64,000 nt of DNA from Candidatus Opimibacter skivensis (lineage in GTDB: Bacteria; Bacteroidota; Bacteroidia; Chitinophagales; Saprospiraceae): contig JADKGY010000008.1 in NCBI GenBank assembly GCA_016722045.1, forward strand, positions 62,001-126,000, given 5' to 3'. The notes below the pieces were generated by a model. The model made no database searches, had not been told where the DNA came from, and was given only the letters and a program-made list of their open reading frames with translations. A program made the translations under genes and the position numbers. Shown in pieces: positions 51,707 to 61,556 of this stretch. How positions within the stretch are numbered: the stretch's first letter is position 1; every line of letters begins with the position of its first letter.

Positions 51707-53509
51707 ATGATTTCTCGTCTGTGTCGCTATTGCTTTAGTCTCCTTGTGTTCCTCTCGGGCACCATCTCTGCTCAAAACATATTGTCAGATATGGATCATG
51801 ATGCACGTCAGGAATATGATAGAATGATCATACTGAGTGGCGGCGGAGATTTTATGCTTCATTCTTCTATATTTCCTTTTTTGCGTGGTGATCTTGTCCT
51901 GCTTGCAGATTCCTTCCTTCCATACGCTAACCATTCAAAAGATCGTCACCAGGTACAGATAATTTGGGATCAGAACAATGAGTTTACGATTTCTGATCCT
52001 CTCGCGACGCTGAATGTTCCGGACACAACCAATTCATATTATTATCAGAGGGATGATAAATCTGTCTCCCGTTTTTTTGGATTACCTGATGGTACTGCTG
52101 TGTCTCGATATCGCCTAAGCAGACATCCGTTTTGGAAAACATTCTACAAGACCCCTGCACATTTTTATGAAGTTGATGTTAAGGATTTTTATTTGCGCGT
52201 TGATCCGCTTATCCGTTTTGGTATTGGGCGCGATACAAAAGAAGACGCCATTACGTTTGTCAATCAACGTGGTGTAAGTATACGCGGAGGTATAGGTCAA
52301 AATGTTTTTTTTCATACGAGCCTTTATGATAGCCAGGCTCGCTTTGCTGATTACATAGATCAGTATACAGACTCCTCTGGGGTGGTTCCGGGAGTGGGCT
52401 TGTATAAAAATTATCAAAGTGCTTTCTTAAAAATAACGAATGGCCGCGACTATCTTTTGGCTACAGCGTATGTCGGCGTTAATCTTGGCAAATATATCGG
52501 GATTCAGCTTGGACACGGTCAACAGTTTATAGGGGACGGTATTCGTTCGTTGTTTTTATCAGATTTTTCGGCTCCTTATTTTTCGCTCAAAATCAATACC
52601 CGTATTTGGAAATTCCATTATCAAAACATCTTCGCCGAACTCGCTGCAGATGATTTTCACAACGTATCCGGTATAGACGAACCTGTTCCAAAAAAATATC
52701 TGGCTGCTCATTATCTAAGCTTTAAGCCCGGGAGAAATTTTTCACTCGGCCTGTTTGAAGCCGTAATATTTGATCGCCCCGGTCATCAGTTTGAATTACA
52801 ATATCTCAATCCTATTATTCTCTATAGGACGGTGGAGGGATCTATTGGTTCGCCGGATAATGTTGTTCTTGGTTTTAGTGCCAGGGCAAATATTAAGAAG
52901 ACAGTTTCGGTGTATGGTCAATTCATACTTGATGACATCCAGATTGGCCAGATCCTGGACGGACATTTAGATTGGTGGGGAAATAAGTTTGGCCATCAGC
53001 TTGGCATGAAATATATCAATGCTTTTGGCATCTCCTCCTTCGATACACAGGTGGAATGGAATCAGGTGCGTCCATATACATATTCACATTACAACAAAAA
53101 TGCAAACTACTCTAATTACAAACAGGCTCTTGCGCATCCATTGGGAGCTAATTTCAATGAATGGATCGGTTCTGTACGTTATCGGATTTCTGCTAAACTC
53201 AAAGTAGAAAGTAGCCTTTACTTAATTGAAAAAGGAGAAGACGTCGATAGTATTTCTTACGGAGGCGATATCAATATTGCCAATATAAACCGCCCGGGAG
53301 ATTACGGTCACTTTGTGGGTGAAGGCGTCAGCACAAATATTGTTTTTTGGACCTCCTCTCTTCAATATGAACTTTCGCCCGGCCTCTTTGTCGATATCCA
53401 ATATTTATTACGAAAGAAAACAAGTGACTTGCCTGCCCGAAATCTGACGACAAATCTTTTTCAACTTGGCGTAAGATTGAATATGGCAAAACGTGAAGAT
53501 GTATTTTAA
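51707..53509 (+). CDS. RemB/Wzi-like outer-membrane beta-barrel protein
   Basis: The start is taken at the ATG of MISRLCRYCFSLLVFLSG (51707); an in-frame GTG at 51692 overlaps the lpxK stop by 4 bp. About 600 residues: a signal peptide (cut after TISA), and then a long series of amphipathic strands. FQFELQYLNPIILYR-type sequence, GSPDNVVLGFSARANI and VYGQFILDDIQI are features I associate with the Wzi/RemB group of Bacteroidota outer-membrane barrels. RemB functions in gliding motility in Flavobacterium and Wzi in capsule attachment in E. coli; which applies here is open. Confidence 0.7.
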   Translation: MISRLCRYCFSLLVFLSGTISAQNILSDMDHDARQEYDRMIILSGGGDFMLHSSIFPFLRGDLVLLADSFLPYANHSKDRHQVQIIWDQNNEFTISDPLATLNVPDTTNSYYYQRDDKSVSRFFGLPDGTAVSRYRLSRHPFWKTFYKTPAHFYEVDVKDFYLRVDPLIRFGIGRDTKEDAITFVNQRGVSIRGGIGQNVFFHTSLYDSQARFADYIDQYTDSSGVVPGVGLYKNYQSAFLKITNGRDYLLATAYVGVNLGKYIGIQLGHGQQFIGDGIRSLFLSDFSAPYFSLKINTRIWKFHYQNIFAELAADDFHNVSGIDEPVPKKYLAAHYLSFKPGRNFSLGLFEAVIFDRPGHQFELQYLNPIILYRTVEGSIGSPDNVVLGFSARANIKKTVSVYGQFILDDIQIGQILDGHLDWWGNKFGHQLGMKYINAFGISSFDTQVEWNQVRPYTYSHYNKNANYSNYKQALAHPLGANFNEWIGSVRYRISAKLKVESSLYLIEKGEDVDSISYGGDINIANINRPGDYGHFVGEGVSTNIVFWTSSLQYELSPGLFVDIQYLLRKKTSDLPARNLTTNLFQLGVRLNMAKREDVF

Positions 53510-53571
53510 GAAAATAAAATCCTTTTGTTTTTATATTCAATGTGCGGTGTATCGATTAAACTGAACTCAAG

Positions 53572-54981
53572 ATGCGGAATTGGTTTTTAATTTTTATTGC
53601 GTTGGTCCTTGCATTTCTCGTGGTGTATCGGTCCTGGTCATTACCCATCACTCATGATGAAGCCAGTACGTGGTTCAACTACAGGCACCTGAATGTGTGG
53701 TCCTGCCTGTCAAATGCTGCATGCTGGGGCACCGCAAATAATCATTGGCTAAATACACTGTTGCTACAATGGTCGGCTAATGTGTTTGGTGATATGCCCT
53801 GGGCATTAAGACTTCCAAATGTGTTGGCTGGATTAGGCTATATGGTTTGCGCACTATTCATTTCTACCCGATATACGGATTCAAAAAGCTTGCAGTGTGC
53901 AGGATTCCTGCTTTTGTGCGGACACACCTATCTTCTTGATTTTTTTTCTTTAGCCCGCGGGTATGGTCTCATGGCTTCCGGTGTGATCTGGGGTATCTAC
54001 TGTATGCTTCGCTACGTGGAAAAATATGAGTTGAGATGGCTTGTTCTCTCTTCCTCTGCTTTAACACTTGGAATTCTTGGCAATTTTACCGGACTTCTTC
54101 CGTGGGTAGCTATTGGAATGGGCTGGTCGATAAGGGTTGTCATGATGAGGAAATACAATTTATTGTTTCGCCATGGATTGGTATGGTTGTTAAATGCAAT
54201 TCTTCTTTTCGTGCTTTTAAACTACCCGATACGCCTTCTTTCAAAGTCAGGTGAATTTGGCTGGGGCTCAAAGAATGTTTGGCAGATGGCCTCAGATTTA
54301 GTCATCAACCTTTTGTATGGAGAACGAATATTTGGTGAAAATTCATCCCTGTTTATCTTGATTGGTTTCAGTGCCCTGAGCTTAGCGATTTTTTATTTTG
54401 CTCTACAGAAGAAAAATTTGTCATCGCGTGATTCCGTTATCCTCTTGGCCTTGTTTGTTGTGCTTAATTTATTTGTTATTATGCTCAATCAATACGTCAC
54501 AGGTTCTTTGGCTCCGATTGGTCGCAAGACAATTTATCTTATTCCCTTCATCTTTGGTTTTTTTGTACTCGGGCTTCAGTTTATACACAATAGGAAAGCG
54601 GGGTTCTTTACGGGCCTGATTATTTCGGTCATTCTTTTGTATCGCATTCCTGTAACAGCGCATACTACCTATTGCAGGGAGTGGTATACGGATTCTGATT
54701 ACCATGCATTATTTGAATCTATTTTACCTCGTGGCTCAGCATCGGATAGCATTCATCTTTCCTCATCATGGATTTTTAATCCTTCTCTTAGATTCTACCG
54801 GCAAACCATTCCACTCCCAATAGCCGGCCTCCCCTATCAACGTCCACTTGTGATCGATGCTTCAATGGACTATTATTATGTTGAGTCCTCTGATACATTG
54901 GACATGAAGGCGAATGGATTTGTCCTGGACAAGAGAATCGGTTTCTTTTTCCTGTTCAGGAATAAACAGTATATAAAATAA
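53572..54981 (+). CDS. GT-C-type membrane glycosyltransferase (PMT/ArnT-like)
   Basis: 469 residues with 10-12 hydrophobic segments. The first periplasmic loop carries ITHDEAST (residues ~27-33), the DE-type motif expected between the first two helices of GT-C enzymes, where the Asp is the catalytic base or metal ligand. HWLNTLLLQW and PWALRLPNVLAGLGYMVCALF follow. It probably transfers a sugar from a polyprenyl-phosphate donor on the periplasmic side. A short soluble C-terminal part (~410-469) follows the last helix. The gene stands in the LPS/envelope cluster between the barrel gene and ksgA. Confidence 0.75.
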   Translation: MRNWFLIFIALVLAFLVVYRSWSLPITHDEASTWFNYRHLNVWSCLSNAACWGTANNHWLNTLLLQWSANVFGDMPWALRLPNVLAGLGYMVCALFISTRYTDSKSLQCAGFLLLCGHTYLLDFFSLARGYGLMASGVIWGIYCMLRYVEKYELRWLVLSSSALTLGILGNFTGLLPWVAIGMGWSIRVVMMRKYNLLFRHGLVWLLNAILLFVLLNYPIRLLSKSGEFGWGSKNVWQMASDLVINLLYGERIFGENSSLFILIGFSALSLAIFYFALQKKNLSSRDSVILLALFVVLNLFVIMLNQYVTGSLAPIGRKTIYLIPFIFGFFVLGLQFIHNRKAGFFTGLIISVILLYRIPVTAHTTYCREWYTDSDYHALFESILPRGSASDSIHLSSSWIFNPSLRFYRQTIPLPIAGLPYQRPLVIDASMDYYYVESSDTLDMKANGFVLDKRIGFFFLFRNKQYIK

Positions 54982-55112
54982 TTTTTACCTTCCTTGTCTT
55001 TCGATTTGCGAGCAAAAGCTACCTTGGTTTTATTGATATCGTTTTTCCGCAGTTCGCCATTTCTCTTTCCGGTTTCACATGTCCTTGACTTTTAGGTATA
55101 TCTTCGTTCGTA

Positions 55113-55889
55113 ATGAAAGCCAAGAAGTCATTTGGTCAGCATTTTCTTATCCAGGAATCTATTGCAGAAAAACTTGCCTCCTCCGTCGTTTCAGATGGGT
55201 GTAGTGCTATCGTAGAAGTGGGGCCTGGCAAAGGAATTCTTACGAAGTATCTTCTCCGGCAATCTCTTCCTGTTTTTGCTGTTGAACTTGACAGAGACAT
55301 GATCCCGCTACTCAAGAAGGAGTTTTCCGGTACATCGCTTCATATTGTAGAGGCCGATATATTACGTGTGCGTTTTGATCAGCTTCTTGGTGCGGATACT
55401 GATTTTGTACTGGTCGGAAATTTTCCATACAATATCTCAAGCCAGATTATTTTTCTTGGCATTCAACACAGGCATCATGTCCCCTTTATGGCCGGTATGT
55501 TTCAGCGCGAAATGGCAGAACGCATTTGTTCTCCCCCCGGAAGTAAATCCTTCGGTGTTATATCGGTGCTTACACAGGCTTTCTATCGTCCGGTTCTTTT
55601 GTTTCATGTTAAACCCGGTTCGTTTTCGCCACCACCAAAGGTGCAGAGTTCTGTCATCTCACTCACCCGGTATCGAAGTGATGTGGATGATCTCTCTTTC
55701 CAGGTCTTGCGGCAAGTCGTTAAAGTCGCGTTTAGTCAACGACGAAAAAAGCTTCGCAACACACTTGGGCCTATAATAAATGAAGACATACTTAAAGAGC
55801 ATGGTGTTTCCGATATGAGACCGGAACAATTAAGTGTGGAACAATTTATCGCATTGGCGAGGGTACTTGCTTCTTCTCATCCCACATAA
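55113..55889 (+). CDS. ksgA: 16S rRNA (adenine-1518/1519) dimethyltransferase KsgA
   Basis: 258 residues. KKSFGQHFLIQESI at the N-terminus is the family start, VEVGPGKGILTKYLL (~32-46) binds S-adenosylmethionine, and VGNFPYNISSQI (~106) is the N-F/L-P-Y catalytic motif. KVAFSQRRKKLRNTL near 210 is the C-terminal RNA-binding part. It dimethylates two adenosines in the 3' end of 16S rRNA during 30S maturation. It is convergent with the Zn-ribbon gene, overlapping by 13 bp. Confidence 0.95.
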   Translation: MKAKKSFGQHFLIQESIAEKLASSVVSDGCSAIVEVGPGKGILTKYLLRQSLPVFAVELDRDMIPLLKKEFSGTSLHIVEADILRVRFDQLLGADTDFVLVGNFPYNISSQIIFLGIQHRHHVPFMAGMFQREMAERICSPPGSKSFGVISVLTQAFYRPVLLFHVKPGSFSPPPKVQSSVISLTRYRSDVDDLSFQVLRQVVKVAFSQRRKKLRNTLGPIINEDILKEHGVSDMRPEQLSVEQFIALARVLASSHPT

Positions 55890-56245
55890 TCTTCTTTTAC
55901 AACCAGTGCGAAAAAATCATCTTCCAATTCAACATAACCCTGGTCATAACAGAAATAATAAATTTTGCCGGCGCGTGTTCGATATACATTAGTGAAATAA
56001 TCGAAATTCATTCCGGCATCAATCAGTCTTTCTTTGTGCGCTTTCGTTTTGCCCTTCGTGTTGAGGGTAGAGAGAATGTTTCGATTTTTTCGGATGATGT
56101 AATTAACACGTCGCATAAAATTGCTAATGTCCACATCGCGATTGTTGAAGTGCTGGGTCCTGCAATAATCTGAACAATATTGTTTATCACGCCGGCCATG
56201 AATTTGTTCATTGCATTCTTTGCAATACTTTTTTTCTGTTGTCAT
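55877..56245 (-). CDS. Small Zn-ribbon protein
   Basis: From the ATG of MTTEKKYCKECNEQ (56245) about 122 residues. YCKECNE and KQYCSDYCRTQHFNN give a CxxC...CxxxC zinc ribbon in the first 35 residues. A helical part with VNYIIRKNRNILSTLN and a C-terminal strand part (IYYFCYDQGYVELEDDFFALV) follow. The family is common in Bacteroidota and of unknown function; DNA or RNA binding is plausible from the ribbon and the basic helix. Fourteen open codons precede the chosen ATG. Confidence 0.75.
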   Translation of the reverse strand: MTTEKKYCKECNEQIHGRRDKQYCSDYCRTQHFNNRDVDISNFMRRVNYIIRKNRNILSTLNTKGKTKAHKERLIDAGMNFDYFTNVYRTRAGKIYYFCYDQGYVELEDDFFALVVKEDYVG

Positions 56246-56302
56246 TGTTGTGAAGTTTGTTTTCAACGGGTATAAGTCACAACGCAATTCAACATCTTTC
56301 CC

Positions 56303-58267
56303 TTACCAGATTTTTATCCGGTCTTCCTGTTTTCTATACCATTGGCTTTGTGGGTGAATGTTGAATGCATCATAAAAGGTGTTTATGTTAGACGGAGCCG
56401 CAACAGCTCTGTATAATCCCGGTGGATGCGGATCAGTTTTTATTTGGTGCCGCAAGGCTTCGGGTCGTGTCTTTGTACGCCATACAGTAGCCCAGGACAT
56501 AAAAAATCTTTGCTCTGCCGTGAAACCATCTATCTTTTCCGGTTTGCCGTGTCTCAAAAAATATAATTGCAATGCATCATAAGCTACGCTCAATCCGCCG
56601 AGATCTGCAATATTTTCGCCCAGCGTAAATGTGCCGTTAAGTGCCATATCATCAAAGGGGAAATATCCGTCAAACTGCTTAATAAGGCGGAGCGTTAACT
56701 CCTGAAATTGCTCGCGGTCTTCTGAAGTCCACCATTCATTCAGATTTCCTTCTTTATCAAAACGGCTTCCCTGGTCATCAAATCCATGTGTTATCTCATG
56801 GCCGATCACAGCACCGATACCTCCATAATTTACAGCAGCATCCGCCTGCCAATCAAAGAATGGCGGCTGTAAAATGGCTGCAGGAAATACAATTTCATTA
56901 AACATCGGATTATAATACGCATTGACAACCTGTGGAGCCATAAACCATTCATCCCGATCCACCATCTGTTGTATTCGTGCAGTGTCTTTTTTAAAATTCC
57001 ACTCAACGATCGCAAGTAAATTTTCGAGATAATGACCGCCTTGTGTTGTTGGTTTTATATCAAGATGTTCATACTCCTTCCATTTGTCCGGATAACCTAT
57101 TTTCACCTTCAATGCCTCCAGTTTTTCGGTAGCATATTTTTTTGTCCGCCCGCTCATCCACTCCAGTTGTTGAATTCTGGTTTTGAAGGCCGAGACTATA
57201 TCTCCGACCATTTCAAGAGCGGTTGATTTTGCTTCTGATGGAAAATATTTTGAGACAAATAATTGTCCCAAAGCATCTCCCAGATTTTGATTCACAATTT
57301 TCACCACACGCTCTTTCCGTGGCTTCATTTGTTCTACACCTTCCAACATTTTATGGTATAAATCAAAGTGTGTGTTTTCAAGTGCCGCGTGGGCAAAGGG
57401 TGCGGCATGATGCATAACAAGAAAAGTCAGGTACCGCTCAACGGTAGAAGATGAAATTGTTTTCAGATAATAGGTAAGAAAACGAAAGTATTCAGGCTCC
57501 GTCACTATGATTCTTTCCGGTGGAGAAATATGCATTGCCTGGAAAAAGTTATTCCAGTCAAGCACAGGACATAGACCTTTAAGCTCGTCTAAGTTGTGCG
57601 GATTATATAGTTTATCCATTTGCCTGCGATCTTCCTTAGATAACATGTGTCCTGCAAGATCTTTTTCAAGGTCAAGTATTTCTCTGGAGATGTTCTCGGC
57701 ATGCGCCAATGGATAATCCAGTTCCTCGTGAAACAAACGGGTGATGTATTTCAAATAATGATGACGAATATTTTCTGCCCGCTCATCATCATCAAGATAG
57801 AAATCTCTTTCGGGTAAACCCTGGGAGCCCGGCTCAAGATAAGCTGCATAAATATGGCTGTCACCGAGATCGGGGTGAACACTAAAATGAACTAATCCCC
57901 CAAGGCCTTTGGATACAAGTAGTCCCAACAAAGAACCATAATTTGATTTTTCAATCCTGAGGCGGATGTCCTGAAATATGTCTTTCAGCACATGTAGCTT
58001 TTCCTTTTCAATCTGTTTCGTATCGATTCCTGATTGAAAAAGCATAGCAGCTTTGTTTGTTCCACTTCCGATATCGTCCGAAGAAGAAACAAGAAGAGCT
58101 ATATTCTTTTCATCTGTTTTTTTCGCCAGTTCATGAAAGCTTCCCCATGTGCTTCTGTCAGAAGGGATATCTGTCTTTTTCATCCAGCCCCCATTTACAA
58201 ATTGATAAAAATCCTCTTCTGGGCTAATATCATTGTCAAGGTAGTCCGTGTTAATGCCTCTGGCCAT
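56303..58267 (-). CDS. M13-family (neprilysin-like) zinc metallopeptidase
   Basis: 654 residues, almost the whole M13 catalytic ectodomain. VNGGWMKKTDIP (~25-36) and MFNEIVFPAAILQPPFF (~455) are family landmarks; VIGHEITHGFDDQG holds the HExxH zinc site near residue 490, and GENIADLGG near 550 provides the third zinc ligand (Glu). DPHPPGLYR and the C-terminal NIHP..QWYR fit. The protein starts directly at MARGINTDYLDNDISPEEDF with no signal peptide or membrane anchor, unlike most M13 enzymes, so it may be cytoplasmic. It should cleave short peptides. Confidence 0.92.
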   Translation of the reverse strand: MARGINTDYLDNDISPEEDFYQFVNGGWMKKTDIPSDRSTWGSFHELAKKTDEKNIALLVSSSDDIGSGTNKAAMLFQSGIDTKQIEKEKLHVLKDIFQDIRLRIEKSNYGSLLGLLVSKGLGGLVHFSVHPDLGDSHIYAAYLEPGSQGLPERDFYLDDDERAENIRHHYLKYITRLFHEELDYPLAHAENISREILDLEKDLAGHMLSKEDRRQMDKLYNPHNLDELKGLCPVLDWNNFFQAMHISPPERIIVTEPEYFRFLTYYLKTISSSTVERYLTFLVMHHAAPFAHAALENTHFDLYHKMLEGVEQMKPRKERVVKIVNQNLGDALGQLFVSKYFPSEAKSTALEMVGDIVSAFKTRIQQLEWMSGRTKKYATEKLEALKVKIGYPDKWKEYEHLDIKPTTQGGHYLENLLAIVEWNFKKDTARIQQMVDRDEWFMAPQVVNAYYNPMFNEIVFPAAILQPPFFDWQADAAVNYGGIGAVIGHEITHGFDDQGSRFDKEGNLNEWWTSEDREQFQELTLRLIKQFDGYFPFDDMALNGTFTLGENIADLGGLSVAYDALQLYFLRHGKPEKIDGFTAEQRFFMSWATVWRTKTRPEALRHQIKTDPHPPGLYRAVAAPSNINTFYDAFNIHPQSQWYRKQEDRIKIW

Positions 58268-58661
58268 ATTGGGTTTGTGGGTTAATACGTATTGGTTAAT
58301 GGGTCTTTGTTTTCAAGCGCTCTCATCATCGCCGGGTATAAGGTCAATGGGTCTGAATCTCCGCTAAATCATCCTGGTGTAAAGAAATTCTTTACTAAAA
58401 ATAAAGAAGTTTCACATTGAATCCAAAACATTCTTAATTTCAGCCGGCTTATTAATTATTCTCGCCCAAAAAAGTATATTAATAGCCTCTCTAATCTATA
58501 AAATCAATCTATTTATTGGGCACGTGCTGACTCTTACTCCGGGATATTGCCGGTTTAAAATATGGGGTTTATGTGGGTGGTTGCCCTTGCAACCATAGAC
58601 AGGGAGGTTTGCCTCCCTGCGCTATTTGTAGTACTACCTTTCGAAAAATAATATTTAAGCC
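58268..58661. other. Gene-free stretch with a REP-like hairpin pair
   Basis: ~395 bp without coding potential. It contains two adjacent hairpins: GGTTGC-CCTT-GCAACC (58579-58594) and AGGGAGG-TTTG-CCTCCCT (58601-58618), joined by ATAGAC. Nothing else was recognised, apart from a short G/T-rich run (GGGTTTGTGGGTTAATAC) near 58273. Confidence 0.6.
58579..58618. repeat. REP-like pair of hairpins
   Basis: Two perfect hairpins of 6 and 7 bp six bases apart, followed by GCGCTATTTGTAGTA. The arrangement is typical of dispersed REP pairs and differs in sequence from the palindromes after dnaN. Confidence 0.6.
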
Positions 58662-60512
58662 CTACTCCCCAATGTCAATAATGAGCGGTCCCATTTGTTC
58701 CAATCGCAGTGTGTCACCCAGATCAATGTCCTTGCCTGTAATAACCTCCTTACCCTTTGTTGATTCTCCTAGCATTCTGCGAAAACGATCCAGTTGAAGT
58801 AAAACCGGTTTTTCGTTTTTATTTAAAATGACCATGACTTTTTCGTTCTTATCATACCTAAAAAAAACATACACTCCACTTTCCGGAACATAATGTGTTA
58901 AGCTACCTTTTTGAATTGCTGTTGCCCCTTTTCTCCAGGCCAATATCCGATGTATGAATTCCTTCAGGTCTGTCTGCTGATGGGTTAGACCCTCACCAGT
59001 AAATCCATTTACTTTGTCGCCTTTCCAGCCACCTGGAAAATCAGACCTGATAAGTCCGTCATCCCTTTCTTCGGGGCTGCGCATGAGTATCTCGTCTCCA
59101 TAGAAGAACTCTGGTATACCTCTTGTGGTCAATGTAAATACATAAGCCATTTTAAGCTTTAATATGTCTTCTTTTAGCTGTGCATACATCCTGCTCATAT
59201 CATGATTGTCAGGAAATACAACCAGATTTTGTGGGTCCGGATATTGAAAATCCTGCGCCAACATTTCATACAAAATAGCCCATCCTGAATCGCCTTCATC
59301 TGGAGACATTAACGCATTTCTTAAAGCGTTTTGCAATGGAAAATCAAAAAGTGATGGCAGGTATGATTTGTATCCGTTTGTATTTGATTTTCCTCGCTGC
59401 CAGTGAGAAACAATGGCGGGATTGAGGTGCCATACCTCGCCGGTAATCGTAAAATCCGGATATTCATTCATCACTCTTTCTGACCATTGGCTCATGTAGT
59501 TTTCGTCTGGATAAACGTAGGTGTCCATCCTTATGCCGGACAAACCAGCGTATTCGATCCACCAGATTGAGTTTTGAATAAGGTATTTTCCTAAAAAGGG
59601 ATTTAACGGATTAAGATCCGGCATGTGGGGTTCAAACCATCCCTTTGTAAACACATCATGATCTTCCTGTGCCGCGTAAGGATCCATCTGGATTGTTTTT
59701 CGATGACTGGTTTGAACATAGGGTTTATCATAATAGTTAATCCAGTCCTTTGTTGGTGGATTCTTCATCCACCAATGTTCAAGTCCGCAGTGATTGATGA
59801 TCATATCCATGATCACCTTGATTCCTTTGTGTGATGCCTCCTGACAAAAAGATTTATACGATTCATTCGTGCCCATCCTTGGATCCACTTTATAAAAATC
59901 AGTGATCGCATAACCGTGATATGAATAACGTGGCATGTTGTTTTCAAGCAAGGGGTTTGGCCAGATCGCCGTGAAACCCAAATCAGCAATGTAGTCAAGG
60001 TGCTGCCTCATACCTTCTATGTCCCCTCCATGCCTGCCGTTTTTATTCCCCCTGTTTGATTTCTCTGATAGCCCTTCCGCATCATTGTTTGTTGGATCAC
60101 CATCGGCAAATCGATCGGGTGTGATAAGGTAAATAACGTCACTGCTTTTAAATCCCTGTCTTTCTGCTGAGCCCACCTCTCGGAGGAGAAGTGGATATTC
60201 AATCTTCACAACCTGTTTCCTTTCATCAAAAAAAAGAATAGGTACTATTCCGGCTTTGGTATTCTTCTTTATCGTCAGATCTAAGAAAATGTAATCTTTA
60301 TTTTCGGGACAGGTGGACTTCAGAAGGGTGACGCCCTTGTAGTTTATTTCAGGTCTAAGTTTGCTGATGTTTTTTCCATAGACCATGATTTGAAGGTTCG
60401 GGTCTTTCATTCCTATCCACCAATTTGGTGGTTCTACTCTATCGACTGTTTGTCCATACAAAAAATGGTACCCTAGAAACAGAGCGATGAAATATATAAA
60501 CCTGGTTTTCAT
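58662..60512 (-). CDS. Secreted cyclomaltodextrinase/neopullulanase-like GH13 enzyme
   Basis: 616 residues. Signal peptide (~1-20), a cyclomaltodextrinase N-terminal beta domain (~23-110, VEPPNWWIGMKDPNLQ), the GH13 TIM barrel (~125-520) and a C-terminal beta domain. Catalytic residues are in place: Asp330 in GIRMDTYVY, Glu359 in TGEVWH and Asp438 in DNHDM. NHCGLEHWW and GGDIEGMRQHLDYIADLGF complete the usual barrel motifs. It hydrolyses alpha-1,4 (and possibly alpha-1,6) glucans or cyclodextrins, comparable with SusA of Bacteroides, but no SusC/D genes are beside it. It is 9 bp from the SMP-30 gene and likely co-transcribed. Confidence 0.92.
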   Translation of the reverse strand: MKTRFIYFIALFLGYHFLYGQTVDRVEPPNWWIGMKDPNLQIMVYGKNISKLRPEINYKGVTLLKSTCPENKDYIFLDLTIKKNTKAGIVPILFFDERKQVVKIEYPLLLREVGSAERQGFKSSDVIYLITPDRFADGDPTNNDAEGLSEKSNRGNKNGRHGGDIEGMRQHLDYIADLGFTAIWPNPLLENNMPRYSYHGYAITDFYKVDPRMGTNESYKSFCQEASHKGIKVIMDMIINHCGLEHWWMKNPPTKDWINYYDKPYVQTSHRKTIQMDPYAAQEDHDVFTKGWFEPHMPDLNPLNPFLGKYLIQNSIWWIEYAGLSGIRMDTYVYPDENYMSQWSERVMNEYPDFTITGEVWHLNPAIVSHWQRGKSNTNGYKSYLPSLFDFPLQNALRNALMSPDEGDSGWAILYEMLAQDFQYPDPQNLVVFPDNHDMSRMYAQLKEDILKLKMAYVFTLTTRGIPEFFYGDEILMRSPEERDDGLIRSDFPGGWKGDKVNGFTGEGLTHQQTDLKEFIHRILAWRKGATAIQKGSLTHYVPESGVYVFFRYDKNEKVMVILNKNEKPVLLQLDRFRRMLGESTKGKEVITGKDIDLGDTLRLEQMGPLIIDIGE

Positions 60513-60521
60513 AATTGAAGA

Positions 60522-61556
60522 TTATTGTTTACCCATCCCGTCTTTAAGTGTTACCTGGAGGATCGTACTGTCTGCAGCAATATAAAGATGTGTATAGGTG
60601 TCATCAAATGCACAGTTGGCTGTTGCCTGGGGAATATGGATTCTGGCTACAACCTCGTCTTCGGGCGAAAAAATCCAAAGTCCGCCTGGCCCTGTAGCAA
60701 AAACATATCCTGTAGGATGAACCTTGAGTCCATCAGGTAATCCATTTACTTTACCGACAAGATCTGTAGCATCATATAGAACCTTACCGCTGACTGCGTT
60801 TCCGTTGGTGCCCATTGTATATTTCATCCAGATTGCTCGTTTGGGATCTGAATCTGATACATACATCACTTCGTTTGCTGGTGAGAATCCAATGCCGTTT
60901 GGTCTTAACAGGGAGTCAATCACCATAATGATAGCGCCGGTATGGCCTATTCTATAGACGCCATAGAAACCCAGTTCTTTCTCAGGATCCTGATCCTGTC
61001 CGGGTAGACCGTACGGCGGGTCTGTGAAATAAAGCATGCCGTCATGATAGATCGCGTCATTTGGACTGTTAAGTCTTTTATTTCTCCAGTTGTCAACCAA
61101 CGATATGAACTTGGGCTCCGGATTTGACAAAGGGGCATTCATTAAAGAAATCCGGCGATCACCATGCTGACAGATTACCAATTGATTTTTATCATTAATC
61201 AATAAGCCATTTGATCCTTCGCGCTTTTTTTCTTTCGGACCGGTATATCCTGAGGGTTCCAGCCAGGTGGTCAATCCGTCTTTCGCTGACCATCTGTAGA
61301 TTTTATTTTCTGGTACATCTGAGAAAAGCAGAGCTTGTTGATCCTTTAACCATAATGTTCCTTCAGCCCAATTAAATCCTCGTGCAATTGTGATTATCCT
61401 TGAATTTTCTGTGAGAAATCGTTTCGCCTGCTTATCAAGTATTTCGATTCGTATCCTATCAATCTTGTCATTGTCGGTAGACAGTTTAGCCTGGTTTATT
61501 TGTTTACATGCAGCCAGAGAGATGATGAAGGGTAGAATAATTTGCAAGAAATTCAT
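60522..61556 (-). CDS. SMP-30/gluconolactonase-family lipoprotein
   Basis: The start is taken at the ATG of MNFLQIILPFIISLAAC (61556), giving a lipobox SLAAC; 28 open codons precede it. About 344 residues, a six-bladed beta-propeller of the SMP-30/gluconolactonase family: FNWAEGTLWLKDQQALLFSD (metal Glu), LNSPNDAIYHDGMLYFTDPPYG (Asn and Asp ligands) and GLPDGLKVHPTGYVFATGPGG. It would be periplasmic or outer-membrane-anchored and hydrolyse a sugar lactone. It is in line with the GH13 gene. Confidence 0.88.
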   Translation of the reverse strand: MNFLQIILPFIISLAACKQINQAKLSTDNDKIDRIRIEILDKQAKRFLTENSRIITIARGFNWAEGTLWLKDQQALLFSDVPENKIYRWSAKDGLTTWLEPSGYTGPKEKKREGSNGLLINDKNQLVICQHGDRRISLMNAPLSNPEPKFISLVDNWRNKRLNSPNDAIYHDGMLYFTDPPYGLPGQDQDPEKELGFYGVYRIGHTGAIIMVIDSLLRPNGIGFSPANEVMYVSDSDPKRAIWMKYTMGTNGNAVSGKVLYDATDLVGKVNGLPDGLKVHPTGYVFATGPGGLWIFSPEDEVVARIHIPQATANCAFDDTYTHLYIAADSTILQVTLKDGMGKQ

